Below, one piece after another: positions 27,081 to 36,530 of a stretch of 64,000 nt of DNA; positions within the stretch are counted from its first letter, which is position 1; every line of letters begins with the position of its first letter. Source of the DNA: DASXIF01 sp036498145. Its GTDB lineage: Bacteria > Actinomycetota > Actinomycetes > Mycobacteriales > Jatrophihabitantaceae. The position numbers and the translations under genes are program-made. Under the pieces are notes generated by a model. It did not search any database and had not been told where the DNA came from. It saw only the letters and a list, made by a program, of their open reading frames with translations. The stretch is from contig CAVPSV010000004.1 of the NCBI GenBank assembly GCA_963708625.1, forward strand, positions 186,001 to 250,000, in the 5' to 3' direction.

Positions 27081-27976
27081 GAGTCGCTGGTCGCGAAGTA
27101 GCTGCCTGCGTCGAGGTCGGCGATCAGACCGGGCTGGGCCGGCTGCCAGTCGAGACGTTCGCGGGTCAGCTCGCTCGATGACGGCATGTCCCGCGAGAAG
27201 AACATGCCGAGCCAGCCGAAGTGCTCCGCGGCGCCTTCGCTCGGCACGGAGGTGACGGGCAGGTCCAGCCCGCGGCCGATGGCCTCGGCGATGTCGCGAG
27301 TGGCGATGCCCCCCTCGGCCACGGCATGCACGACGCACGCAGCCGCCGGGTTCTGCATCGACAGCCGAACCAGTGCGGCCGCGTCCCGGCGGTGCACCGC
27401 CGGCCAGCGGTTCGCACCGTCGCCGACGTAGGCGGACACGCCGCGCTCGCGGGCAATGGCGACGAGCCGCGCCACGAAACCGTGGTCCCCTGCGCCGTGC
27501 ACGGTCGGCGCGAACCGCACCACGACCGGCTGCACATCCTCATCGGCGAGCGCGAGTGCGACCTCGGCATTCGCCACCCGGGGATGCATGCCCACCTTTG
27601 GCCGGTCGTCCTCGGTCGCGGTCCGGCCGTCGGTCAGCCCGGCGACGCCGGACGCCACCAGGAACGGGCGGTCCGTGCCGGCCAGCACCGCCCCGATCGC
27701 CTCGATCACCACCCGGTCGGTCCCGGCCGCGGCGTCCATCTGGGAGAAGTCGTGGTTGTAGCCGAGATGGATCACGGCGTCGGACTTCTCCGCACCGCTA
27801 CGCAGGGTGTCGAGATCGGCCAGGTCGCCGCGCAGGACCTCGGCGCCGAGCGCGGCAACGATCTCCGCGGCCCCGTCCGAGCGCGCCAGCCCGATCACGT
27901 CGTGGCCGGCGTCGATGAGTTCGGTGACGGTGGCGGATCCGATCCAGCCGGACGCTCCGGTGACGAAGACACGCAT
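27077..27976 (-). CDS. NAD(P)-dependent epimerase/dehydratase-like SDR
   Basis: 299-residue extended/atypical SDR. The dinucleotide motif is VFVTGASGWIGSATV at the N-terminus; HLGYNHDF and VASGVAGL follow, but the usual YxxxK is replaced by a region reading HPRVANAEVALAL, so catalysis may differ from classic epimerases. It is close to the 'SDR family oxidoreductase' group common in soil bacteria. It is divergent from a TetR gene across two palindromic operators, and is almost certainly repressed by that TetR protein. Confidence 0.87.
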   Translation of the reverse strand: MRVFVTGASGWIGSATVTELIDAGHDVIGLARSDGAAEIVAALGAEVLRGDLADLDTLRSGAEKSDAVIHLGYNHDFSQMDAAAGTDRVVIEAIGAVLAGTDRPFLVASGVAGLTDGRTATEDDRPKVGMHPRVANAEVALALADEDVQPVVVRFAPTVHGAGDHGFVARLVAIARERGVSAYVGDGANRWPAVHRRDAAALVRLSMQNPAAACVVHAVAEGGIATRDIAEAIGRGLDLPVTSVPSEGAAEHFGWLGMFFSRDMPSSSELTRERLDWQPAQPGLIADLDAGSYFATSDS

Positions 27977-28016
27977 GTGCGACCTCCAACAAGTCTCGAC
28001 ATCGGCCCCGAATGCC

Positions 28017-28037
28017 TGATGTCACTCAATGACATCA
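28017..28037. promoter_or_regulatory. TetR operator O1 (TGATGTCA / TGACATCA)
   Basis: Perfect 8-bp inverted repeat with a CTCAA spacer, located between the divergent SDR gene (start 27976) and tetR (start 28084). Ideal size for a TetR dimer site. Confidence 0.75.
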
Positions 28038-28049
28038 CCCTAACATGCC

Positions 28050-28068
28050 GATGTCACAACGTGTCATC
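28050..28068. promoter_or_regulatory. TetR operator O2 (GATGTCAC / GTGTCATC)
   Basis: Second inverted repeat with one mismatch per arm and an AAC spacer, sharing the GATGTCA half-site of O1 and lying 15 bp ahead of the tetR ATG. Two sites suggest separate control of the two promoters. Confidence 0.65.
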
Positions 28069-28083
28069 ACCTACACTGGCGCC

Positions 28084-28647
28084 ATGGGTCGGTGGGAGCC
28101 GAACGCGGCCGACCGGCTTCGCGAGGCCGCGATGGAGCTGTATCTGGAGCGCGGCTTCGAACAGACGACCGTCGCCGACATCGCCGAGCGCGCGGGCCTG
28201 ACCGCCCGGACGTTCTTCCGCTACTTCGCCGACAAGCGCGAGGTGCTCTTCGGCGGCGCGGAGCGCTTGCAGGCGGCGATGGTCACCGCGCTCGAGTCAG
28301 CCCCGGCATCGGCGTCGCCCATCCAGGCCATCGCCGCCGCGCTCGAGGCCGCGGCGCAGTTGCTGACCGACCACGAGTTCTCCCAACGACGCCAGTCGGT
28401 AATCACCGCCACGGCCGAGCTGCGCGAGCGTGAACTGATCAAGATGGCGTCGCTGTCCGCCGCGCTCGGCGGCGCTCTGCACGAGCGCGGGGTGCCGGAG
28501 CCGGAGGCCAGCCTGGCGGCCGAGGCGGGGATCGCGGTGTTCCGGGTGGCGTTCGAGCGCTGGGTGACCGCTGCTCCCGAGCCGAGCCTGGGCCACGTCA
28601 TGCGCGAGTCGTTGGCGCAGCTGAAACTGCTGACCAGCGCCGGCTGA
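28084..28647 (+). CDS. TetR-family regulator of the SDR divergon
   Basis: 187-residue TetR protein. The HTH is within residues 8-52: AADRLREAAMELYLERGFEQ, TTVADIAERAGLTARTFFRYFADKREVLF. The C-terminal helical domain resembles the TetR_C group with Trp-rich end (FERWVTAAPEPS). ATG 28084 is favoured over an in-frame ATG at 28045, because the earlier start would put operator O2 inside the gene. It probably represses itself and the SDR gene through O1 and O2; the inducer is unknown. Confidence 0.9.
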   Translation: MGRWEPNAADRLREAAMELYLERGFEQTTVADIAERAGLTARTFFRYFADKREVLFGGAERLQAAMVTALESAPASASPIQAIAAALEAAAQLLTDHEFSQRRQSVITATAELRERELIKMASLSAALGGALHERGVPEPEASLAAEAGIAVFRVAFERWVTAAPEPSLGHVMRESLAQLKLLTSAG

Positions 28648-28759
28648 CAGTCCAGCAACTACCTGCGCTCGATGGGGCGTTCGCCTCATGTGCTGCGCGC
28701 TGCGCGCTCCTAGCGTGGTAGCCGTTCGGACCGGCACGGTCCCCGGCGAAGGAGCAGGT

Positions 28760-29137
28760 ATGCCGACGACATCGGAGCACAGCATCGAACTCGAAGACTT
28801 CGGCCCGGTCGCCTCTCGCGACACGCAACTCGCCGACCTGGCCGTCAGCTTCACCACGTTCAAGGAGGAGGTGGACATGACGCCGATCCTGGCGGCACTG
28901 CCGACCAAGAGCTGCCAGTGCCCGCACTGGGGTCAGCTGCGTAAGGGCGGGGCCGTGGTGCGCTACGACGACGGTCGCGAAGAGACCATCGAGCCCGGCG
29001 ACGTCTATTACATGACGCCCGGTCACGTGCCGGTCTTCCAGGCGGGCACCGAGGTGCTCATGTTCAGTCCGGCCGATGAGTTGAAGGCGACGGACGACGC
29101 AATCAAGGCGTTCATGGCGTCACAGCAGACTGGGTAG
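28760..29137 (+). CDS. Cupin-like small protein
   Basis: 125-residue protein from ATG 28760 with GAAGGAG upstream. The core CPHWGQLRKGGAVVRYDDGRE, TIEPGDVYYMTPGHVPVFQAGTEVLMFSP has the spacing of a single cupin barrel: glycine-rich first motif, PGD turn, and a His in the second motif. Two cysteines (SCQCPHW) precede the first His and might join a metal site. The N-terminal 30 residues are acidic. It is not obviously tied to its neighbours; function unknown. Confidence 0.7.
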   Translation: MPTTSEHSIELEDFGPVASRDTQLADLAVSFTTFKEEVDMTPILAALPTKSCQCPHWGQLRKGGAVVRYDDGREETIEPGDVYYMTPGHVPVFQAGTEVLMFSPADELKATDDAIKAFMASQQTG

Positions 29138-29165
29138 TACCGGCGCTGCCGCTCAAGCCTTGCTC

Positions 29166-29207
29166 TTCGTCGCTATACCGGGTATATATACCGGGTATAG
29201 CGACGAA
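29166..29207. promoter_or_regulatory. Long palindromic operator of the padR-ABC operon
   Basis: A 42-bp near-perfect palindrome: outer arms TTCGTCGCTATACC and GGTATAGCGACGAA, with a central TATATATA. It contains two direct copies of TATACCGGGTATA, each itself nearly symmetrical. It ends 12 bp before the padR start, so it overlaps the promoter or leader. Autoregulation by PadR is the natural reading. Confidence 0.75.
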
Positions 29208-29219
29208 TGAGGAGTGCCC

Positions 29220-29882
29220 GTGAGCGTTCGGCACGCACTGCTGGCCCTGGTCAGCGAAGGTCCCAAGTACGGGCTGCAACTGCGGCAGGAGTTCGAGGAA
29301 CGCACCGGTGAGGTGTGGCCCCTGAACGTCGGGCAGGTGTACCAGACCCTGCAGCGGCTGGAGCGCGACGGCCTGGTCGAATCCGAGGACGAGACGGCCG
29401 ACGGCCCGCAGAAGCTGTTCCGCATCACAAGCGACGGCGCGGCAGAACTGGCGACCTGGCTGCGCACACCGCCGGACGTCAGTTCGCCGCCGCGCGACGA
29501 CCTCGTCATCAAGGTGCTCATCGCGATCCGGCTACCTGGAGTGGACGTCCGGGACGTCATCCAGACGCACCGCCGGTACCTGGTCGAGCTGATGCAGCAG
29601 TGGACCCGGGTGAAGGCCGAGGCGGCGCCGGAGGACCTCAGCCTCGCCCTCGTCGTCGACGCCGAGCTGTACCGGTTGGATGCCGTGATCCGGTGGCTCG
29701 ACGCCGCCGACGGCCGGCTGCGCCGCGCCAACGGCGGACGCGCGCCGGCCACGACCACACCGGCCACGACCACACCGGCCACGCGGGCGAGCACGCGGCC
29801 GGTCGCGAGAGGACCGCGCGCAGTGGTCGCGCAGCGCCGATCAGCCAGCGAACCAGCGACGACAGCGGGGTTGGACTCATGA
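29220..29882 (+). CDS. PadR-family transcriptional regulator
   Basis: 220-residue PadR protein. The winged HTH runs MSVRHALLALVSEGPKYGLQL...VGQVYQTLQRLERDGLVESE (residues 1-60), followed by the helical dimerisation domain to about 165. The last 50 residues are a low-complexity Pro/Thr/Arg tail with a 15-bp tandem repeat (29745-29774) coding PATTT twice. GTG 29220 is chosen over GTG 29214 because the family starts MSVRHALLAL and GAGGAG is then well spaced. The stop overlaps the ABC gene ATG (ATGA), so padR, ATPase and permease form one operon. PadR proteins of this kind commonly repress linked efflux pumps. Confidence 0.92.
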   Translation: MSVRHALLALVSEGPKYGLQLRQEFEERTGEVWPLNVGQVYQTLQRLERDGLVESEDETADGPQKLFRITSDGAAELATWLRTPPDVSSPPRDDLVIKVLIAIRLPGVDVRDVIQTHRRYLVELMQQWTRVKAEAAPEDLSLALVVDAELYRLDAVIRWLDAADGRLRRANGGRAPATTTPATTTPATRASTRPVARGPRAVVAQRRSASEPATTAGLDS

Positions 29883-30601
29883 GCACGTTGGAACTGCGTG
29901 ACGTCAGCAAGGTCTACGGCGACGGCGCGACCGCGGTACACGCGTTGCACAACGTCGATCTCGTCGTCGAACCGGGCGAACTGGTCGCGGTGATGGGTCC
30001 GAGCGGATCGGGCAAGAGCACGCTGCTCACCATCGCGGGCAGCCTCGAGGAGCCGTCGGCCGGCGAGGTGATCATCGGCGGTGCCGTGCTGTCCGAGCTG
30101 TCACGCAACCAGCGAGCGCAGCTTCGTCGCCGCGTGATCGGCTACGTGTTCCAGGACTTCAACCTGCTGGCCGGACTGACCGCGAGCGAGAACGTCTCGC
30201 TACCGCTCGAGCTGGACGGGATGTCGCCGAAGCTCGCCCGCGTGGCCGGCACCGCGGCACTGGACGAACTCGGCCTGGCCGATCGCGCCGACCGGTTCCC
30301 GGATGAGCTCTCCGGCGGTGAACGACAGCGCGTCGCGATCGCCCGCGCCGTCGTCGGCGAGCGTCAGCTGCTGCTGGCCGACGAGCCATCCGGCGCACTG
30401 GATTCGGCCAACGGCGAATCGGTGATGCGCATGATCCGCACCACCTGCGAGCGCGGCGTGGCCGGCGTCATCGTCACCCACGACGCGCAACTCGCCTCCT
30501 GGGCAGACCGCGTGATCTTCCTGCGGGACGGCCGGATGGTCGACCAGACAGCACCGCGACCCGGCCCGGAGTCCCTGCTCGAAGCAGACGCGGTGTCATG
30601 A
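29879..30601 (+). CDS. ABC transporter ATP-binding protein (MacB/LolD type)
   Basis: 240-residue ATPase with Walker A MGPSGSGKST, Q-loop FQDFNLLAGLTA, signature LSGGERQR, Walker B LLLADEPSGALD and H-loop VTHD. The ADEPSGALD form and partner type place it in the MacB/LolD (type VII) group. The in-frame extension to 29315 lies in padR and is rejected. Stop and start of the next gene overlap (ATGA). It powers the FtsX-like permease that follows. Confidence 0.95.
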   Translation: MSTLELRDVSKVYGDGATAVHALHNVDLVVEPGELVAVMGPSGSGKSTLLTIAGSLEEPSAGEVIIGGAVLSELSRNQRAQLRRRVIGYVFQDFNLLAGLTASENVSLPLELDGMSPKLARVAGTAALDELGLADRADRFPDELSGGERQRVAIARAVVGERQLLLADEPSGALDSANGESVMRMIRTTCERGVAGVIVTHDAQLASWADRVIFLRDGRMVDQTAPRPGPESLLEADAVS

Positions 30602-33135
30602 CCACCACCCTGGAGCGGCCCACCACGTTCTCGTCCCTGCCGGGTGGCAACGGCGGGCGCACCGGCCGCCGCGCGATCATCCGGTGGGCCTGGCGGCTGT
30701 ACCGCCGCGAGTGGCGCCAGCAACTGCTCGCATTGTCGCTGCTGATCGTCGCGGTCGCCGCGACCACCGTCGGGCTCGGCCTGGTCGGCAACGTCATCTC
30801 CGGGGACAAGTCGACGTTCGGCACCGCGAACACCCGCCTGGACATCGACGCCACCGTGGCCGGGGTGAATGTTCAGGCCGAGGCTGCCCAAGCGCGCCAG
30901 CTCTTCGGCACCGTGGAGGTGATCGAGCACGCGAGCATTCCGATCCCCGGTTCGATCGCGTCCGCCGATCTGCGCGCGCAGGCTCAGCACGGGCCGTTCA
31001 GTGCGCCCATGCTGCGGGTGATCAGTGGTCACTACCCGTCCGGCGCCGGCCAGATCGCCGTCACGCCAGGTCTGGCCACGACCTTCAAGCTGAGCCTCGG
31101 CTCGGCCTGGACCGTCAACGGACACACCGAGCGCGTCGTCGGCACGGTGGAGGACCCGACCGACCTGCAGGACGACTTCGCGTTGGTCCCACCAGGGCAA
31201 CTGGGCCAGCCGACGTCGTTCTCAATGCTGTTCAACTCGACCGGCAGCGCCACGCTGCAAGGATTCCGGCCGGTCGGCGTGCAGGGAATCATGACCACTG
31301 ACGCGACCGGAGCGTCGCAACGCCGGATACAAAGCCTGCTCGTGCTCGTGCTCTCGACGATAGGCATGGTCTTCGTCGGGCTGCTTGCCGTCGCCGGTTT
31401 CACGGTGATGGCGCAACGGCGCATGCGAGCGCTTGGGATGATCGGTGCGATCGGTGCGACCGACCGTCAGGTTCGGCTGGTGATGCTGTCCAACGGCGCC
31501 GCGGTGGGTGTTGCCGGCGGCCTGGTCGGCACGGTGGTCGGGCTGGCGGCCTGGTTCGGGTTCCGGCCCGCGTTCGAGCATCTCGTCGGTCACCGGATCG
31601 ACGCCGCCAACGTGCAGTGGTGGGCGGTGGCCGTCGACGCCGCACTCGCCGTCGTCACCGCTCTGCTCGCCGCGTGGTGGCCGGCCCGGTCGATGGCCCG
31701 GCTGCCGATCGTGTCCGCACTGTCGGGACGCCCCGCTCCCCCGCCGCCGGCGCATCGGTTCGCCGCCGCCGGCACCGCCCTGCTCGGCGCCGGGTTCGGC
31801 CTGCTGGTCTGGGCGCACCCGCACACCACCCCGATCCTGGTCATCCTCGGCATCATCGCCAGCGTCGCCGGCATGCTGCTGATCGCACCGCTCGGCATCC
31901 GCGTCGCGGCAATGTTCGGGCGTCGGGCACCAATCGCCATCCGCCTCGCGCTGCGCGACCTCGCCCGCTATCAGGCACGCTCTGGCGCCGCGCTGGCGGC
32001 CGTGAGCCTCGCCATCGGTATCGCGGCCACCATCGCGGTGACCGCGGCCGCTCAGGCGGCGCAGTCGCGCGACCAGACCGGCGGGAACCTGCCGGCCAAC
32101 CAACTCGCGGTGTGGACGCAGACCGGCGGCGCACCGGGTGGGCCTGGCGTCAAACTGGGCGGCGGCGTACAGGCGGCGCCGGCCGGCGGTGGCGCCCAGA
32201 CCCTGACGCCCGCGCAGCTGGCGGCACTGGAGCAGACCGTCGCGGCCATCGCCTCGGACATCCACGCGAGTTCGACCGCGACGATCGAGCAGGCGATCGA
32301 GCCGAACGCCGCCCCGGGCCGACCGGGCGGCGCGGCCGGGCCGTTCGTGGTGAACCTGGTCCAGTCGTTGCCGGACGGCTTCCGGTCCGTCGCGCAGCTG
32401 TACGTGGCCACACCACAGGTGCTCGCGCTCTACCACGTGCCGGCATCGGCGATCACGGGTGACATCGTCACCTCGCGCACCGACCTCGGCGGCATGAAGA
32501 TCGCCCTCGGGCCCGACCCGTCGGACCTGCGGAGCCCGACGATCCAGGTGCTGCACTCCCTACCCACCTACGGCTCGGCGCCCAACACGCTCATCAGCCC
32601 GCAGTACGCGACCTCGCTCGGACTGCAGGTCTCACCGATGGGCTGGCTGCTGCAGTCGAACCACACGCTGACGTCAGGCGAGATCACCGCGGCCCGCAAT
32701 GCTGCCGCCGCTGCGGGCGTGGCCATCGAAACTCGAAACCAACCCGACAAGTCACTGCAGCAGTTGCGTGACTACTCCACTGCGATCGGCGTGCTGGTCG
32801 CGCTCGGCGTGCTCATGATGACCGTCGGCCTGATCCGCAGCGAGACCGCGAACGATCTGCGCACGCTCAGCGCCGCCGGCGCAAGCGGATCCACCCGGCG
32901 CACGTTGACCAGTGCCACCGCAGGCACGCTGGCGCTGGTCGGCGGTTTGCTCGGCACGGCCGGGTGCTACCTGGCGCTGCTGGCCTGGAACGTCCACGAC
33001 CTGGACTACCTGGCCCACCCGCCGGTGCTCGACCTGCTCGCCCTCATCATCGGCTTGCCCGTTGCCGCGATCGCGATCGGCTGGTTGACCGCATTCCGGG
33101 CGCCGTCCGGGATCGCCCACCGGCCGATGGAGTGA
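30598..33135 (+). CDS. ABC transporter permease with two FtsX domains
   Basis: 845-residue permease. An N-terminal helix (LLALSLLIVAVAATTVGLGL) precedes an extracytoplasmic domain, a first FtsX block of three helices (about 245-370), a further helix pair, a second large outer domain (about 480-700; Gly/Gln/Ala-rich, GGAPGGPGVKLGGGVQAAP) and a second FtsX block (710-830). This duplicated plan is usual for actinobacterial MacB-like mechanotransmission systems, which act on envelope substrates or antimicrobial peptides. It is the third gene of the padR operon. Confidence 0.92.
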   Translation: MTTTLERPTTFSSLPGGNGGRTGRRAIIRWAWRLYRREWRQQLLALSLLIVAVAATTVGLGLVGNVISGDKSTFGTANTRLDIDATVAGVNVQAEAAQARQLFGTVEVIEHASIPIPGSIASADLRAQAQHGPFSAPMLRVISGHYPSGAGQIAVTPGLATTFKLSLGSAWTVNGHTERVVGTVEDPTDLQDDFALVPPGQLGQPTSFSMLFNSTGSATLQGFRPVGVQGIMTTDATGASQRRIQSLLVLVLSTIGMVFVGLLAVAGFTVMAQRRMRALGMIGAIGATDRQVRLVMLSNGAAVGVAGGLVGTVVGLAAWFGFRPAFEHLVGHRIDAANVQWWAVAVDAALAVVTALLAAWWPARSMARLPIVSALSGRPAPPPPAHRFAAAGTALLGAGFGLLVWAHPHTTPILVILGIIASVAGMLLIAPLGIRVAAMFGRRAPIAIRLALRDLARYQARSGAALAAVSLAIGIAATIAVTAAAQAAQSRDQTGGNLPANQLAVWTQTGGAPGGPGVKLGGGVQAAPAGGGAQTLTPAQLAALEQTVAAIASDIHASSTATIEQAIEPNAAPGRPGGAAGPFVVNLVQSLPDGFRSVAQLYVATPQVLALYHVPASAITGDIVTSRTDLGGMKIALGPDPSDLRSPTIQVLHSLPTYGSAPNTLISPQYATSLGLQVSPMGWLLQSNHTLTSGEITAARNAAAAAGVAIETRNQPDKSLQQLRDYSTAIGVLVALGVLMMTVGLIRSETANDLRTLSAAGASGSTRRTLTSATAGTLALVGGLLGTAGCYLALLAWNVHDLDYLAHPPVLDLLALIIGLPVAAIAIGWLTAFRAPSGIAHRPME

Positions 33136-33166
33136 CCACGCCTGAGTGACTTGGCGGGAATCCTCC

Positions 33167-36100
33167 TTAGCGCGGTGCGGACATGGTGTGGTCGGAGGTG
33201 GCCAGGCCGGCCGCGGTCGACCGGGCCTGCGTGAGCAGCTCGACCGCCGGCTCGGGCTGGCCGCTGAGCAGGTCGTGGTCGGCGTCGGCGGTCATGGACG
33301 CGGTGGCCGACATCGCACTGGCGCCACCGGCCACGATCGCGTCCTGCGCGATGTCACGCGCGACCGACACCAGCAGATCCTGCTCGGCGAAGGTGTACGG
33401 CGCGCCGGTCATGTCCTTCGCCGCGGCGTCGAGTTGCTTCAGCACCGTCTTGACGTTGCGCGGGCTGCCGTCCGGGTTCCAGTTCCGCTTGTTCAGCAGC
33501 TTGTCCAGCACCTTCACCGTGGCCGACGTTCCGTGCACGGCGTTCAGCTGACCGCGCAGTGTCTGAATTCGTTGCTCCGCCGAATCGGTACGCAAACCCC
33601 AACCGAACGGGTACAGCGGGTCGTAGGTGGCATCGCCGACGTTGATCGGCAACTGGCTCTCCGCCTTGGCCCACGTCTCCGGCAGGCTGCCGGTAAACGG
33701 GCGGTGCCCGAACAGCACGTCGGCCACGCCCTCCCCCTCTGATCCGGGCAGCCAGGAGGCGACGATCGCGTCCGCCTCGGGCACGATGCCGGTGATGTCG
33801 AGCGGGCGACCGCTGACGTCGAGCACCGCGCACGGCATGGCGGCGCACACCGTGTCCACCGCATTGCGGTCGGCGACGCTGAGTTGCATGGTGTGTCCGT
33901 TGCCGACGTCGCCCACGCCCTCGGCGTACGGCGTTTCGCCGACGACGACGACCCCGACGTCGTAGCCGGCGGTGCTGTGCCGAGGCCGTCTTGGAGTACG
34001 TGATGGACGCGTGCGGGGCGTCCGCGCGCATGCCGGACAGGATCGACGTGCCGCCCGGGATGGCACCGGATTGACCCTGCCAGGTCAGCGTCCAGCCGCC
34101 GCTCTGGTTGCCGATGTCGTCGGCGTTGCTACCGGCCACGTAGATCTTCGCGGTAGTCGCTCAGCGGCAGCACGTTCTGCGAGTTCTTCAGCAGCACCTG
34201 CGACTCGGCGGCGGCCTGCCGGGCAACCGCGCGGTGTGCTGCCGAGCCGATGGTGCCGATGTTGGTGCGGTCGGCGAACGGGTGGTCGAACAGGCCGAGG
34301 CGGAACTTCTGGGTGAGGATGCGGCTGACCGCGTCGTCGACCCGGGCCTGGGTGACGTCGCCGCTGTTCACGAGCGAGGTCAGATCCGCAGTGAAGGTCT
34401 GGTACTGGTACGGAACCATGATCATGTCGATGCCGGCGTTGACGCCGGTCTCGACGTCGGTCTTGTAGTCCGGCCCGATCTGGTCGATGCCCTGCCAGTC
34501 GCTGATCACGAAGCCGCTGAAGTGCAGCTGGTTCTTCAGCACGCCGGTGATCTGGTCGCCGCGGGCGTGCATCTTGATCGGCGCCGCGTCCTTGCCCAGG
34601 ATCTGCAGGCTCGAGTACGACGGCATGACGGCGCCGACGCCGTCGTTCACCGCGGTCTGGTACGGCGCGACGAACAGCGCGTTGAGCTGCTGCTGCGTGA
34701 CGTAGGTGACGCCCTGGTCGATCGTGTAGGTGCCCGGTGGTCGACGAGCCGTACTTGGTGCCGCCGTCGCCGAGGAAGTGCTTCGCGGTGGCGAGCACGC
34801 TGGTGTTCTTGCTCAGATCACCGTTGCCCTGCAGGCCGTTGATGATCGTCTCGATCTGGCTGACCAGCGCCGGGTCCTCGCCGAAGGACTCGTAGGAGCG
34901 GCCCCACCGCTCGTCGCGGGTGACGCAGACGCACGGCGAGAACGCCCACGGCACGCCGGTCGAGCGCGTCTCGGTCGCGGTGATCACGCCGTCTTCCTGC
35001 ACCAGCGCCGGGTCGCGGGTGGCGCCCATGCCGATGTTCTGCGGGAACACGGTTGCGCCGGCGAGGTTGTTGTCGCCGTGCACCGAGTCCTCGCCGTAGA
35101 TGATCGGGATCTGCAGCGGGGTGGCGAGCGCGTCGGTCTGGAATCCGTCGACCATGTCGGCCCAGGCGCTCGGCGTGTTCGGGGTCGGTGTCGAGCCGCC
35201 GCCGGACAGGATCGAGCCCAGCCGGTAGTTGGTGATGTCGGTGCCGTCGCCGACCGCTCGCGCGTTCGGCCTGAGTCATCTGGCCGACCTTGTCGGCCAG
35301 GGTCATCCGCGACATCAGGTCGGCGACCCGCTGCGCGATGGGCAGGCCGGCGTCGAGGTAGGGCAGCCCGTGCGCGTTGATGACCACGAGCGGGTTGCCG
35401 CCGATGAGCGTCGCGCCGGTGGCGGTGAGCGTGACCGGAATCGTCTTCGCCGTGGACGCGGGCGTGCCGGCGGCGGTGTGCACGGTGATCGTCCGTGCGT
35501 CGTGCCTGATGCGGTGCCGGTGGGGAACGTCAAGCGTGCCCGAGTCGGCGGTGAAGTCGGTGCCTGCGGTGGCGGTGCCGCCGCCGAGTGCGTAGTCGAC
35601 GGTGACGTCGTGATCGAGCCGGCGCGCCGTCCGGCGTCGTCATGCGTGACGGGGATGTCGACGGACTGGCCGGCGTCGACGAGATAGGTCGTCTTGGCTG
35701 CCGACACCTTGGGCTGGAGCGGTGCCGTACAGCTCGAACTGGTCGAACTTCAGGTCACCGCTGGCCTGCGGCAGGTTGACCGCGAAGCCCCACATCGACG
35801 TCAGGTTGAGGACGCCGTCGGTCGGCGCTCCGCTGGGCTGGTAGTCGGTGCGCTTGACGAAGCTGGTGAACGGCTCGCTGATCTGTTGCCAGCCGTTCAC
35901 CGAGTCGGTGAAGAAGCCTTGCCACAGTTCCGAATGCTCACCGTCGCTGCCGCCGTCCTTGATCTCGTATTCGACGCGCTGGCCGGAGCCGGTGCCCTTG
36001 ACCCAGAAGCGGAAGCCGCTGTAGGCGGTCCAGTCCTGCGCGGCGGCGAGGTCGTCGCTGAAGCCTCCGTACCCGCTGACCGTGTACGGCACGTCCAGGG

Positions 36101-36356
36101 CGTGGTTGGACGCGCTCGCGCCCGGGCGGTCGGCGGCGGCCACGACGCTGAGGACGGGGGTGCTGGGACCGTCGTTGCCGAACGGGAAGATCCCGGGATT
36201 GCCCGAGCTGAGGGCGACGGTGCCTTCAAAGTCCTCGACGGTGGGCAGCGGGCCGGTGACGGCACGAGCGGACGTGCCGGTGACGACGGCGACCAGGCCG
36301 GCGAGCAGGAGGGTGGCAGCGACCGCGGAAATTCGGCGGCGGGACGGAATACGCAT
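33167..36356 (-). pseudogene. Secreted CBM11-like/Calx-beta/GH3 beta-glucosidase, multiply frameshifted
   Basis: From ATG 36356 (AGAAGG upstream): signal peptide; a CBM11-like carbohydrate-binding domain (DFEGTVAL...FRFWVKGTGSGQRVEYEIKDGG); a Calx-beta-like domain (VTVDYALGGGTATAGTDFTADSGTL); a GH3 N-domain with IYGEDSVHG, KHFLGDGGT and the nucleophile VISDWQGID; a GH3 C-domain (VLLKNSQNVLPL, VVVVGETPYAEG, ASWLPGSEGEGVADVLFG, YPFGWGLR) and a helical tail to 33167. It would be a secreted beta-glucosidase of about 1,060 aa. At least eight frame changes are needed (about 35720, 35620, 35540, 35500, 35255, 34738, 34150, 33985), yet no in-frame stops appear between them. The divergent ROK gene is its likely regulator. 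Confidence 0.85.
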
Positions 36357-36429
36357 CAACACGACCTTCTACGGCGAAATGGACGCGACTGCCGTCGGAC
36401 GCTAGCGGCGTCTAAATTGCCGTGTCAAT

Positions 36430-36476
36430 AGTCGTAATGCGCGGGATTCGTCCGACTTATGTCCTCGATTATGACT
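36430..36476. promoter_or_regulatory. Candidate ROK operator in GH3/ROK divergent promoter
   Basis: AGTCGTAAT (36430-36438) and ATTATGACT (36468-36476) form an inverted repeat with one mismatch in the AT-richer gap between the GH3 gene and the ROK regulator. Spacing of 29 bp is large, so each half may belong to its own site. Confidence 0.35.
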
Positions 36477-36530
36477 GTGGATCGGTCTTAATTCGGTCAG
36501 GATGCGCCCGATGGGTCATATTCTGTCCCC

